Source: Planococcus citri (taxonomy: Eukaryota; Arthropoda; Insecta; Hemiptera; Pseudococcidae). Taken from it: 64,000 bases of DNA. This document shows positions 21,520 through 35,370 of the stretch, in pieces. Every line of letters begins with the position of its first letter. The first letter of the stretch is position 1. Location of the stretch: assembly GCF_950023065.1 (NCBI RefSeq), contig NC_088677.1:33625230-33689229 (forward strand). Reading direction: 5' to 3'. A model generated the notes under the pieces. That model saw only the letters and a list, made by a program, of their open reading frames with translations, ran no database searches and was not told where the DNA came from. The position numbers and the translations under genes were made by a program.

Positions 21520-24500
21520 TTATACACTATGGATGATTGGAACTGCAATTTATTCGTACCTATGATCAACCAAAACAGCAATCTCATCCACGTGTAGAAA
21601 TCAAATTGAACCATTAAAAAAATATTTAAAAATACACTTAAAGCAGGAATAAAAGGAACCAACGGCATCTAAAGAAAAAACCATAATTTTCATTACATAA
21701 ATCACGATTTCATGCGACAATTGAAATTATCTCATTAAACTTACTTTGAAAGTTAATTTCTTGGGGTTATGTGTCTTTTGCAGTTGAATCACCACAATAC
21801 ATAAGGTCATTAAAACGAATAGAATTATAACCGAAATAATGTTATCATAAAAATTTGTAATGGCCCAACTAAATAATACTGATAAAATACCTGGAACAGA
21901 AAATTACGGAATTTAATTAATTAACCAGCCGTAGCTAATCCAATTTACCCAAGCCTACAAACTTGACAGTTTTGAAAAAATAAAATGAAAGTAAACTAAT
22001 GCGGTAGGCAAAAGTACCTATACTGAAGAAAATACTTACAAAATGCAAGAATACATAGCGTCACCAAATTATTCGTATATTTATAAATTAATTTTTCTGA
22101 AACATATGATTTATTGTTTCGATGAATGCCTAGTTCTCCATTAGATAGCTTCGTCAAAGGCTGTCTTTCTTCATCAGTTTGAGAAATATCCATCGAATAA
22201 CTGAAATGCAAAAAATATCAAGTAAGTAAGCTGGGCATATATCAAATCTCAGTCTAAAGGAGGAGTCCCTATAAGGCCATTTTTTGGGCCCCGCACAGTT
22301 ATCTACTCGACTACCCTTAAAATGTTGTAATAAATGTACCAAATACGAATCCGTAGTTAGTTAACCCAAAATGACAATTTCTTGGGCTCCAGGGGTTCCC
22401 AAAGTTGTGAATAAAAAAAGAATTTTAAGAACCACTGAGTACCGATAAATGTTATGCGAGGTGATTTTTCTATTTTTGACCCTCAGGGGTAGAAATTGTG
22501 GGGGTTTCAATTTTTGGAAAATTTTGGAATCGCCATATCGACCTTACCCCTTTGAACCCCGCTGAAAAGCTTTTTACAGTTTATTAGTATCCGAAAGACC
22601 TTCATCCTACCAAATTTTGAGCTCAATAAAATTTTGCGCTGGTACTCGAAAATCCAATTTTCCAATTTTTCATAATTTCGATGTTTTAGGAACCCCTGGA
22701 AAATTAGAAACCTGCAATTTCCGCCAAACGTATCGGTATCGGTTTGAAGTGTATATTCAATAATCTAGATGAAAAAGTTGAATAAAGCTCCCTGTATATT
22801 TGTCATTTTGAACCCTTTTTTTTAGAGCCCCCACTTTAGGCACCCCTGAAAAAGACATTGAAGCATATTTTTTCAAATGAAGTGAAGAATTTACGTTTGA
22901 AACACACCAGCAAGTGCTAGATAATTTTTCATATGATTTTTACTGTAACTTTCAAAGTTGGGCTATTTTGGGTCAAATTCTAAGATTTTACTCCTCGAAA
23001 AAACGTTAACATCACATTTTCACGATTTCAACAAAGTAAAAATCTCAGAATTTGACCCAAAAAAGCTTAATTTTGAAAGTTACGGGATAAATGAAATGAA
23101 AAATTGTCGAACACTTGCTAGGGTGTTTCAAATGTAAATTCTTAAAATTATTTGAAAAAATATGTGTAAATGCCTTTTTTAGGGAAGCCTAAAGTGGGGG
23201 GCTCCAAAAAAAGGGTTCAAAATTACGAATGTACAGGAAGCTTAATTGAATTTCTTCATCTAGATAATTGAATATGCACCTAAAAACGTTACGTTTGGTG
23301 CAAATCGCAGGTTTTCATTTTTTTCAGGGAATCCCAAAATATCGAAATTACGAAAAATTGGAAAATTGGATTTTTGAGTACCAGCGCAAAATTTTATTGA
23401 GCTCAAAATTTGGTAGAATGGAGGTCGTTTAGATACTAATAAACTATAAAAAGCTTTTTAGCGGGGTTCAAAGGGGTAGGTTCAAAATTTTGGTTCCAAA
23501 ATTTTCCAAAAATCAAAACCCTTCCACTTTTTGCCCTCGAGGGTCGAGAATAGAAAATTCACCTCGCATAACGTTTATTATGGGTTCAAACAGATATTTT
23601 TCGCTAAAAAAGTTTTTGAAAATAATACTCAGTGGTTCCTAAAAAATTTTTTATTCACAACTTTGGGAACCCCTGAGCCCAAAAAAATGGTCATTTTGGA
23701 TTAACTAACCACGGATTCATATTTGGGACATTTATTACAACATTTTAAGAGTAGTCGAGTCGATAACTGTGTGGGGCCCAAAAAGTGGCCTTATCGGGAC
23801 TCCTCCTTTCACTCGTCTTTCTACTAATGCCGAATTGCCGATGCACTTTTTTTTTCGAAATGGGGAACGTTTGACAGCTAGTAGAAAGTAGAAACCAGGA
23901 ATACCAATGAAATTCTCTCATTTTTTTTTAATTCTTTAAAAATAATTAATCATGTAAAAATATTATTAAAATACTGTGTAATACCTATGTATTAAATTCT
24001 CACCGTAAAATTATTACACAGGCAGAAACAAAAGTATAAGCCAATAGAATTCCAATTGCATTCAAATTTATTAAATGTTCGACATCTAGTAACGCCGCAG
24101 TCAAACCTACAATGATTGAATCATTTAAATTATCATTCAATTTATTAATTACATAGGATTTACCTATAGATCATAAAGAAAAGAAAAATGAATTGAACAA
24201 ATTAAAAAAATTCCTCACCAGTCAGAACACCAGTACACATCGTTCCAGCCACGGGTGTGCCAAATCTTTTGCTGATTTTGTTAAAAATTTTAAATAATAA
24301 TCCGTCGTCGGCCATTGAGTAAATGATTCTCGATATTGGAAAAAATGCACCAAACAATCTATTGCAAAGAACAGAATAATTAATATCAACGGAGCCTATA
24401 ACAGTATTGAGACTTATGTAGGGTAAAGAATTTTAAAATAGTATTTACGCCGCAATCAGTCCAAAAAGGGATCCAACGTTGATTATCCAAGTTGCCCATT

Positions 24501-26088
24501 CATAACCGATAAAACTAAATGCATATGCCAATGGTGCAGCAGTATTCTGAAAATGAGGTTCATTTGGTAATTAAAAATAGGGAATAATACTTATAGGTAG
24601 TTTATCTTCTCCAAATACTAGTATTTTTATTCACCTGCTGAAAATATGGAACTAATAACGTCAATACGGTAGCAATACTGAAATAGGCTATGAATATAAT
24701 GAATAGCGAAATAATCAAAGCATATGGAAGGGCTTTCTCTGGATTCACAACTTCACCTCCTATGGAAATTTGATTTCAGCTTTGTTTAATTACTAATAAT
24801 TATTAAAATAACTCGCACTAATACGAGTACCAATATTGATCTTTATACTCGTAGGTACTCGAATTAAATTTGAAAATCATTCACCTGTAGTTGCAATGCA
24901 TTCAAAACCAATAAAGCCATAGAAACAAGAGCCGGCTCCTTTAATAATTCCCGAGAAACCATACGGTAAAAACCCTCCGCTTCCAAAATGTATAGGAACT
25001 GATGCTTTTGGTATACTCCAAAAATCGAAATTCACTGCAAATAAATTAGGTTACATTTAAAATGAACTAAACACACAAAATCAGCAAATTCATAAGTTTA
25101 TCTACATATAATACGCTGCCTTCAATTAACTTGGCAGCAACTTATAATACATCTACTCACCTTTAGTTAATCCGATGATTACAAAAAATAAAACTAAGGT
25201 AATGTTGACGCTGGTTAAAATATTATTCAATATTATAGATTCTTTTAGCCCAAAACTTAGTGCAACTATAAAAATGAAATTTATTTCAAATTATTGATGT
25301 GCAATTCTAATTAATTATTATACATTTTAAAAAAATGTTTCATTAGTTCTAGTAACTTACCAGCAAAAACCATGCAAATTAAAAAAGCGAATACGTCGAA
25401 ATACTGTGAAAGATATGGTACATCGATTTCATAAATTTTTCTTAATTCTGTTGCGATTGTGTGATTGAAAAATACATCATCGAGGTAAACACTTAATGCT
25501 TTCACGACACTAGCTGTACCTGCAAGTATGGAAAACAAATTCTGAGCGTGATACACATTTTCAAACTTCATCATATTGTTTTAAAAAAATTATTAAATTC
25601 AATCCTTACCAATGATATACTGCGTGATGAGATTCCACCCCATCATAAAAGCAACGAATTCTCCCAAGGTTACATAACAATACGAATAAACTGAGCCAGA
25701 AGTTGGCGTATTGGCCCCAAATTCGGCGAAACATAATCCTGGAGGAATAAACGTTCCGTGATTTAGTTAAAAAATAATACCTTCCTATTTATGTACAATT
25801 TTCAACAAAGAAAAAAATTATAAACAGGTACCTACCTGCCAATGTTGAAATCACTGCTGCGATAAAAAATGAAATTATTATTCCAGGACCAGTAATATCC
25901 TTGGAGACTTCACCAGATAAAATATAAATTCCAACTCCTAACGTGCTGCCAACACCCAAAAAAACCAAATCGTAAATATTTAGCGTCTTTTTCAATCCAT
26001 TATCTTCACTGTCTCCGAAATCTGACGATCGGTTTGTGACTGTTTTACGACGCCGCAATATCTTGAGAAATCCAGACATCTGAGACAT
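21520..26088 (-). CDS. cationic amino-acid transporter (SLC7A/CAT family), 13 coding exons
   Basis: A 566-residue multi-pass membrane protein for amino-acid uptake, of the APC superfamily and CAT type (insect slimfast-like family). Exons in transcript order: 26088-25836, 25738-25610, 25519-25361, 25265-25161, 25034-24885, 24759-24635, 24546-24449, 24358-24219, 24106-24004, 22200-22040, 21890-21745, 21668-21560, 21542-21520. Every junction is GT-AG and phases fit throughout. Family hallmarks are GVGSTLGVGIYILSG in TM1, FAEFGANTPTSGSVYSY, GWNLITQYIIGTASV, CFYGFIGFECIATTGGEVVNPEKA and the late block PVAGTMCTGVLTGLTAALL. The first Met (MSQMSG) is chosen because the frame opens there before TM1. 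A long intron (22201-24003) contains a palindromic element. The exact CAT paralogue and substrate cannot be told from sequence. Confidence 0.93.
22256..23809. mobile_element. 1.55-kb palindromic (foldback/MITE-like) element in a transporter intron
   Basis: It begins AAAGGAGGAGTCCC and ends GGGACTCCTCCTTT. The two halves (about 760 bp each) are inverted copies with moderate divergence, meeting near 23020 with a very short loop. Matched landmarks include GGGGCCC near both ends, the AGTCGAGT word, and a block around TTTGAACCCCGCTGAAAAGC. No clear target duplication is seen; CTCAGTCT/CTCGTCT flanks are only similar. There is no coding capacity. It lies between transporter exons 9 and 10. Confidence 0.82.
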
Positions 26089-29014
26089 GACGAATACCTA
26101 ATAAAAATTTTAATAGGTCTTTATGCTTGCCTTTTGATTCAATTTCTTACAAAAAAAAAAAAAAAAAAGGAGTTACACTTGATGGAGAATTATACCAATT
26201 TAATGAGAAAAAATTGATCTTGAAAGCATACTTAGTATAGATATCTAATGGCAATTGGTATTCCCATTAATTAAACTTTATAGATAATTTGGTTACCTAT
26301 ACTTAAATAATGATAAAACGAGTAAAATGTTGAATAAGTATAATATTCAAGTTTGCCTTTCGTACTAATAAGTTTGCAAAAATTGATAACCTAGCTGAAG
26401 GTATTCAAAAATAATTAAGTACCTATAAATTCAATTTATAGCGTCAGCCATGTCATGGGAATACGTTAATCTCTTGGAAAATGCTTCTGAGGAAGCAGAA
26501 AAAATTAATTACAACTCGATAAAATGTAAAAAATGATAAGAATAACTTGTAGATAACCTAAATAGGTACCTACTATTTATTTAGTCTACATAAGTAAGTG
26601 TTTTAATCACTATATTAGCTAGTTTCTCTACCTAGATCTTTTCTCGCCCCTTTGCACAAATTAAAAACATATTTCCAAATACCTACCTATTTGACGATTA
26701 TTTACGCCACAAACAAAGTTTTTTGTAATTTAAAAAAAAAACAACATTGAAACAGATAAGTATCCGAATTAAGTACCAAAGCCAGGTGCTGGTAGATAGG
26801 AAATTTGTGTAGGTAGGTACTTGATCTTTCATTATCACCTTTCAACTTTATCCCATAATTTGGCACATTTGAAGCATGCTCGCAAATTTAATAAATTTTC
26901 ATTTCATTGGCATCGCGATTAATTACGAAAGAGGTATCCTCAAGAGTGCAATAATTTTAAACACGCAGTTATAGGTATGAGATAAGATTTGTAATATTTA
27001 AAATTATGAAAAATTTGAATAAAAATTTGGATCAGCATTTCAATAATAATATTATAAATGGGCTCGTTTGCTGTAGGTAATGTGTATAATATGTGAATAT
27101 TTAAATCTTGGAGTATACCTTTACCTATGTATGCTAATTGGAGACATTACATGGATAGTTACTGAATAGGAAGTTGAGGTATCATTATGAATCAAATTTT
27201 TTAAAAATGCACACATGATTTACTATGTTGACATTTTATTTTAAGCATAACAACAGAGCGAGAGATAGAATACTTGAAAATGAGTTCGTAGAAAGTGAAT
27301 TCAAGTACGTAAAAGTACTTATTAAGGAAGGTGGTAGAAATCGGATAAAATTAGGTAGGTATACCTAACACATTAAACTTATTTAAAAACGCATTAATAA
27401 AAAACATTGAACCACTTTAATAGCCTCAAAAGATCGATAACTTAGACCAAATTCAATGATTGATAATTATTAATCGCCTACCTTTGATTTAAAACAGCGA
27501 AACCGAACAATTATGAAGTTGAATCATACTCTCAAAACGTTAAAAACCGAACAAAATTCACCTTTTTTAAACACTTTGGAACACACCATTGCCAGAAAAT
27601 GCGAGTAAGCGCATGATGTCAAATATAACTACCTATTTCAAGCTATCAGTATTTATCGATATTAAAATAGAACTGAGAAAATACCTCGATACATAAGTAA
27701 GAAAAACGTCTATCCATACAAATAGATAATCTGTAGGTATACTTGGAACTTACTTCGTAAAAAGCACAGAAAAATCGACCAAAAATTCACTTATCCGTTC
27801 TTTCCATGGAAATAATGTCCGAATAATCTCGATTTTAGAAATGAATGAAGCGTGCTAAATTTGATTACAAAGCAGCAGACAAATTCAGCCATTAAAAGTA
27901 CCTACGTAAGATCACACATGTTAAAAATTTCTATAATTATCAATACTGATTAAACATGTACAAAGATCAGAACTCAAATGTGCACATTGTTCGTATAATA
28001 AGATAAGGGCAAAAAGGCTCCTAAAACGAAAGTAGAATAGTCACAGTAGATCTACATAGATAGTGAGCATAGATAGAGATACAAAGTTGATAGGTACAAT
28101 CGTATTTCTAGAAGAACTGAATAGTGAAAAGAACAGGAAATGCATTTTTAATAATATTCTCTCACATGTGCATAAATAGGTATGTGTTCTTTGTACTTTT
28201 TTTATTTATTTTTTTTTTTTTGCAATAACAAACCATGTAGCAGTAAAATTACTTACTACGTTAAAAAGTAGTTTTTCACTAGGCCATAACTAGGCCTATT
28301 GAGAAGGCAAGTCTAAGTACATGTAGTACTCAATTATCACTTTCTACGTCATAATATTACCTATCAGCATTTTGCAACTAGAAGTCGAGAACGAGAACAT
28401 TCTCCATGTTCATACGTATGCGATTCTGATTTTTTTTTAATTTCGAAGTTTCATGTGGAGGAAACTAATTACTCTGGTCATTCCATATTCAAAAAATGTT
28501 GAATTTAATTTATTTTTACCAACAAAAATATATGTATAAAAATGTAAGGATTAGAAAGATACCTCTGCAAATAGATAGGATAGGTAGTCTACAGCTAGCT
28601 ACATTAATATGTACAGAGAGAGACTTACACAGTTGAGCATGAGTTTTTTATTTAGCAGTAAGTAAGTACCTACATACATAAATGAAACTGATAATTCGAA
28701 TTAGTCATTGTGCATATCAAGGACAGCGAAAAAAAAAAATGAACTGCTCTCTCGTCTCTCATCTACATACAACATGAATGACGTGAATATGACGCAATCC
28801 GTTTTTATAGTACTTACTGATTTGCGGATTGCGGAGAGTAGTTAGGTATTGAAATTTTTATAACTCAAGTTAGTATATGAAACAATTGTTTTACAGTAAT
28901 GTTGAAAACTGAAAAATATCATCCGTTTATGTGGTTATATAATCCATCTCTTGATACTTTTGCACGCCTTTGTAAAAATATTTTCATAAAAAAATTTTTT
29001 TAAAAAACTCCTAT
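26089..29014. other. upstream region of the transporter gene, no gene seen
   Basis: About 2.9 kb of AT-rich DNA upstream of the transporter start codon. It probably contains its promoter and any 5'UTR exons, which I cannot place. Poly-A/T tracts and TAGGTA/TACCTA words are frequent. No RNA gene is recognised. Confidence 0.4.
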
Positions 29015-30252
29015 GGGTCATTCCATGCCAAATCGGCGGATTTTTGCACGAGGGGTCTTCGATTTTTTTCAAAATCAGATCATTTGTAGAGGTCATCAAA
29101 CGATGACGAATGACGCAAACCGGACATTTTTTCGATTTTTTTTGACGGAGCTGTGGCGCTTCAAAGTTCTCCAAAATGGCCGAAAATGGAAAATTTCAGT
29201 TGCAAATTGCTCCGGTTGTACGTGGTATAGAATTTTGAACTTTTTTTCAAATTGTAGTACTTTGAGAGGGTAATCGACGAGTGATGTCAAAATCAGTGTT
29301 GCCACTTTCAAAAACCTAAAAAAATCGATTTTAAAACTTATAATTTAAATATAACCACGATCTCGGCGAGTAAAAATTCTGAAAAAATTCTCAGTTTTAG
29401 TCCTTTTTATGTAGAATAACATATCAAAAAATTGGACTGGCATCTTTTTTCATTTTCGAGAAAAAAAAATTACAAGTTTTACAATTGCTGCAAAAGTACC
29501 ATCCGAAACCTAAAAAATGAAAATTTTTGCATTTTTGAAATATTTTACCAATGTGTAGACGATAATGTGAAAAAAATCCCCCTCCCCCCAATTTGTCGAC
29601 AAATTGACGAAAAATGCATTAATTTCACTCTTGAAATAAAAATTTATAGCACGAAAAATGTCAATTCGTTGACAAATGGGGGGAGGGGGATTTTTTTCAC
29701 ATTATCGTCTACACATTGGTAAAATATTTCAAAAATGCAAAAATTTTCATTTTTTAGGTTTCGGATGGTACTTTTGCAGCAATTGTAAAACTTGTAATTT
29801 TTTTTTCTCGAAAATGAAAAAAGATGCCAGTCCAATTTTTTGATATGTTATTCTATATAAAAAGGACTAAAACTGAGAATTTTTTCAGAATTTTTACTCG
29901 CCGAGATCGTGGTTATATTTAAATTATAAGTTTTAAAATCGATTTTTTTAGGTTTTTGAAAGTGGCAACACTGATTTTGACATCACTCGTCGATTACCCT
30001 CTCAAAGTACTACAATTTGAAAAAAAGTTCAAAATTCTATACCACGTACAACCGGAGCAATTTGCAACTGAAATTTTCCATTTTCGGCCATTTTGGAGAA
30101 CTTTGAAGCGCCACAGCTCCGTCAAAAAAAATCGAAAAAATGTCCGGTTTGCGTCATTCGTCATCGTTTGATGACCTCTACAAATGATCTGATTTTGAAA
30201 AAAATCGAAGACCCCTCGTGCAAAAATCCGCCGATTTGGCATGGAATGACCC
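29015..30252. mobile_element. 1.24-kb near-perfect palindromic element
   Basis: It begins GGGTCATTCCATGCC and ends with the exact inverse. The arms (~29015-29605 and ~29660-30252) are almost identical: frames on one strand reappear nearly residue for residue on the other (29096-29311 and 29956-30171 encode the same 71 residues). The loop is about 50 bp. A 3-bp TAT at 29012-29014 and 30253-30255 may be the target duplication. No protein function is seen; the superfamily is not assignable from the termini alone. Confidence 0.88.
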
Positions 30253-30255
30253 TAT

Positions 30256-32900
30256 GCAGATAGGTTATACTTCTGTTGATATGAAATTTTGAGGTAATTT
30301 TTCTGTAACAAAGAACCTCCGCAAAATTGGTAGGAGTTCAACGTAAATGAATCATCTCATAGGTACTTATTTATGTGCTGCATGTTTGTAAGTTAACAGA
30401 CAGGTAAGTCAATATTTCCATGGTGTTAGAGAAGTAGGCCTGAAGCCGGTAGCTGGTGAAGGTAAATGATGATTCATTCACTTCTCGAATCATAATCGTA
30501 TTTGTTGCTCAAAACATTTTGTATAAGACGCGGACGTAATAAATGAGCATAAAGGCTAGGTTACAGAAATCGGATTTCACAATAGAATATACCCATCCTT
30601 TGCCTATAAACAGCGTAGAACACTCAACGTTTTCCCTCGAGTTCCCCTCAATTTTTTTGTAAAGTATCCTCAGATCTTCATTTTAGCCCTTATTCTCCAA
30701 AGGGAGGAGAGAGGATTGAGGGAACTTTATTTTTCAATCTCATATTCTGGGACTGATTAAACTTGGAGTAGATCTTTTTACAAGATTCTAAAGAGAATGT
30801 AGGTATGCAGATTCAAAAGCAGTGAATTAAATATTTAAAAAGCTCAAAATGAATTTTCAAGGCGAGGGCTAAATTTTTTATAATTAATACAGAAGTAGAA
30901 AGCTTAAACCACATACCATTCCAAAATTTGAAAAAAATTATAACGATCGAAGACTTTTTGATATATTCAGATTTTTAAAAAATAGAATCGCACCCTCCTT
31001 GGAGCCCGCATCAAGTCCCAACTTTCATCAAAGTCTTGAAAAAAAAAAAACTGAAATAGCACAACTTTGTTGATTTTTAGGTACTAACTTGAAAACGTGG
31101 AATTTGCTCACTCAACAAAGTGCATTTAATCGTGGTCAAAGCAGGTACAGTACTAACAAATTGAAAACGTCTTGTGACATGTTCTGTAAAGGGGCTGGAT
31201 GGAGGAGTATACCTAATTCAAATAATGAACCAATATGTATTAGAACTAAGCTCATCATCAGATGATCAGATACTTTCAAATTGATAACAATCCATACATT
31301 TAAAATTTTTCGAATTTCAACCAAAATTGGGAACACTTGCACTCCTGTGGTGTTGACATGATTTATTGAAATAAGAAAGAACATTTTATAAGATTTGCAA
31401 CTAACTCAAATGTGTAACTTGGCCAAATCAAATTTTATGAATTAATTCAGCCCACAAAGTCAGTTCTCCAGAGACAATGACATACTGAACTTACTCACCA
31501 ATCAATTCATAATTGAACCAGGTATGTTCAACACGTGAAAAGCAAATTCGACTATTTCCATCAAAATGTGAAACCCATGGTCATTTTTTTATAACAATAA
31601 CGAAGGGAAATCCTAAACACTAATTAATTTTACGAAGAACTGATATAGATATCATGTGTTTAGTACCCAAACCCAGCAAGCCAACTGTAATCTCCAAATT
31701 TGTACAACAGGGAACGATGTTATCACGTTACTTACATGATTTTGACTTTTGAGAAGAAATTTGTGTTTTTTTCACACTAAAATCTCAAGGTGTGCGAGAA
31801 ACAATTAGCCATCCGGTAGCGACAATACAATTAATTGCATCAATGGAGAGTGTTCTGAAATGCAAGAAATCTGTAGAGTTACCTACTTATTTTGTAAAAA
31901 CGACGATTTTTTCACGAACAGTTCTTGCCCCTGAAACTTAAAGGTTAGGCAAATATACCTTCACCGCCTAAAAGCTGTTGCTGTTACAAATTAGACCAAC
32001 CAATCAGCCTTATTCTACGCTAGCATGGATCATACCCTACATGATTACATTGCATCTACATTGACTACATTGAACATTTACAAATACGGATGCGCCTCCT
32101 CGTGGTTTCCAAAATATTTTAAATTTCAATGCACCATATTCGATAAAACCACGTGAAACACTAACTAATTGATTTATTCGCACCCTCAAAGGCTCATACA
32201 TGGTTTTCAAACATGAATGAATATCTAGCGTTGAATTTCCCAACCGCGAATGGACAAAATTTAATTAAAATTCGCTTCATTTTACGTAACTACTAATAAA
32301 CCATTGACGTTTAATATAAATTAGAGTTTGGCGGATTTTCGAACACACATAATATTAAATCGCCTACGTCGGTTGTCTACGTTATCCAGTTCCCTCCTCT
32401 CATCGATGATGTCAAAAGTTGAACCCGATAGATATATAGGTAACTTAATAATTTTGGAGGCAGCTCCCGCACTACACCTTGCACCTTGCATCAGCAATAC
32501 GAGTAGCATGCGGCAACAGTAGTGTAGTATTTTTTGCCAAATCTATATTATAGGTACAATTTATCGTTTATCGAATTACCGTTGCTTGAAGATTGTTGAA
32601 AAAAGCGGTTCACCTTCGTGAATAAAATAAAAATTCTCGAATAATTCGAACGTAGAGAACTTCAAATTATAGTATAGTATAGGTAAGGTATACAACTTAC
32701 ATATTCCTACTATAGGTAAGTAGAAAGAGGCGAGGGGGGTGGAATCTGAATCACTATACCTACGTAAGCAGGCTACCAATCAACCAATCGAATCGAATCG
32801 AATCGAATATGTACAAAAAAATAATTCCTTTTCATCAAAAATCCAATCTGATCGTTAGGTTTTGTAATAATTTTATTTATTTTTTGAAAATTCTTTACGT
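30256..32900. other. intergenic, no gene seen
   Basis: AT-rich DNA with only short frames. A short (AATCG)n microsatellite occurs near 32787-32807. No supported gene or element. Confidence 0.4.
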
Positions 32901-32980
32901 AGAAAATATCGCATCACGCGGTTCCCTCACTCACAAACACACACAGACAAACGGCGTTGTTATTTTCGTCGCCATTCCTA

Positions 32981-33474
32981 TGACGTGATCAGCGAGAATG
33001 TTCCCCCTTCAATTCCCTGGTTCCCCTTTTGTTCCCTTCTCCAATTGGACTTGTCTTTCCGCTTTCCGCTTTCCTCATGATTCTATTCTGACGTGGCTAC
33101 GCGATCGTTTGCAACACGCACACACTACAATAACGTACTAATGTAATCGTTTTTTTTTTCTACATATCGCCTCTCTACTCTACCTGTTAATAACGAATCT
33201 GTTTACATTTCAAAGTGTTATCATCATTACAGTGTAACTCGGTATAATTCGTGGCATTTTTTTTCAACCTTCGGTGTGTTTTTTAGTGTTTCTTTTGTTT
33301 TAAATTCTCTCGCCTAAGTTGCGCGAAAAAAAATTTCACTGGTGAAATAAAATTCAAATTTGATGCGATAAAAATTGTATTGATTTTCCTTATCGCGTAA
33401 CTTGTTACGCTTTTAACGATACCGTGTTTACTGAAATATTGCTACGTAGTGTAAACGACTACATTCTACGTCAT
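32981..33474. promoter_or_regulatory. cluster of CRE-like half sites upstream of CREB
   Basis: TGACGTGA at 32981-32988, TGACGTGG at 33089-33096 and TACGTCAT at 33467-33474 each contain the TGACG/CGTCA half site bound by CREB-family bZIP proteins. They lie within 800 bp upstream of the presumed first exon end of the CREB gene. Vertebrate CREB/CREM promoters are known to contain CREs. Use here is inference, since short sites occur by chance. Confidence 0.35.
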
Positions 33475-33479
33475 TGTAG

Positions 33480-33773
33480 GGTGAAACGATGTGATAAAAA
33501 CTTAACAAGTTACGATATTCGTTACAAAACAGGTAACCTTATCTGTTAAAATAATGATACAATTATTACGTTACGAGTTTATTTTCATTTTTTTTTTCGT
33601 ATTAATTCTCGAATAGCAGCTTCGGTTTTACCAGTTTTTTTTTTTCATTTTGTTTACAATATTCGTAATAATCTTTATTCGGTTTCTATTCGTTATTATT
33701 ACGTGGATAGTGTTACGTTTTGAAATTTTCACATAATTCGTTGATAGCCTATTTAACGTTATGACAATGGTGC
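33480..33773 (+). other. probable 5'UTR exon of CREB (3' end at 33773)
   Basis: A strong donor, GTGC|GTAAGT, lies at 33773/33774, and the coding exon downstream begins right after an acceptor at 42854. This implies a non-coding first exon and an intron of about 9.1 kb if the two are joined. The 5' edge given is a guess. The exon ends ATGACAATGGTGC, so an upstream ATG at 33761 would be present in the mRNA. No transcript evidence is available. Confidence 0.4.
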
Positions 33774-35370
33774 GTAAGTATTTTTTTTTTTTATTTACTA
33801 CGATTAACTTTGAGGAAATGACTCTTGTCGACGACAATGTGGGCGGAATTGTATATTTTTGAGTCCCTCTGTAGGTACCTACTTACTATTGTAACATTGC
33901 ACTCTTGAATTGATTGCAGTTTTTCATGTTGTTTGTTTGGTACCTATCAGATCCCTTATTACTTTGGGGTGACTCTTTGCTTTGATGATCTAAATGACAA
34001 AAGTATTCGAATTTCTCGATGTAAAATTTTTATAGTTCTCGTTCAAATTTTTTACGTACGCTGTGAAAAATTGCAATCGGAACTTGGTTTATTCGCGACC
34101 TTGAGTTAGTTGTAAAGTTTTGCCGGTGATTTACTATACTTACCTCGTCGTATTCGTTAGGACTTAGGAAGAAAATAGAATAAATATGAAAAATATTATA
34201 GGACCATTTACCTACTTGATTCTGTGCAAATGTTACCTACTGGAGCAAGTTTTATTTATTATGTTTTCTCGCTGTACTAAGTATTCCTTTGGTTGAAAAA
34301 TAAGGCATTCGTTTCCACTTTTATTGATACCTATTTCTACGAAATTAATGAAGATGAACGAGTTGATTGTTTGAATAATGAATTCACTGTAAAAAGTAAC
34401 GAAAACAAATTCAAAAATTGAAAGAAATGTTTCATTTTAGTGTCATTGACCTTTTAAGAAAGCCAGTAAAATACCACTTATGATAAATTTGGCGACAAAG
34501 AAATACCTAATTACCTATCTTGAACTAGGTGATCGACTAAAAATAAGCTTCATTTGTGGACAGATATAGGTTAATCTCTAGTATGCAGGTACTAGGTGTA
34601 GATACTTAGTTTATTATTCTTTTAAAACTAAGTATAGTGTTGTAATATTTTAATGGGAATTTTCCACGTTTTATCTTCTTGCTTTGCGATTCGTTTCTGA
34701 AAAAAAAAGAGATACTTATTACCTCAGCTTGTAGCTAGCTGGGTAGATAACCACCCATCTGCATCGATAGGTACCTATTTATTTATCCATTAATCAATCT
34801 CTGCATTCGTGATCAACATTTTTATAGGTAAATACAATATCGCTCAAAAGAGTACCTATTAATGCATTAATTGTGCTTGTGCAATAATTTTTATTCCAAG
34901 AAAAGAAAACACGTGTAGCTGTCATTACTCGCTGTACCTAACCTAACTCGTACACTTATAATTAATCTTCGTGTAGATTGGCTAAAGTGAGAAGTGTTTT
35001 AGTTTTGAAAAATATTTGCTTCTCAACGGTGAAATTTCATCATTAAAATCTTTTAGTTCTCATTTTGAAAACAATTTCAAAAGGTTGTATGGATATTGGA
35101 TGTTCTTGTTTGAAATTAATAGTAGGTAACATTTGCACTGTCTTGCACATGATTAGCAGATAGATAAAGTACAAATATGTCGGAATGGATAGTACACACT
35201 GCATGCCACATCTGGCTGTGCTCAGCTTACAATTTGGATAATGTGTTACATATGCTCAATTTTTGGGCATCCTTCTTTTTTTTTTTAATAACTGACTTTT
35301 TAAGGAAGGAACTTAATATTCACGAATGAAAAAATCTGATCAGTCTGATCGACTAAAAGCGTTGTTTATA

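Noticed and set aside
29013..30242. Matching frames on both strands (71, 82-86 and 63-96 codons)
   Set aside because: They arise from the palindromic element, which makes each frame appear twice. There are no protein-family features.
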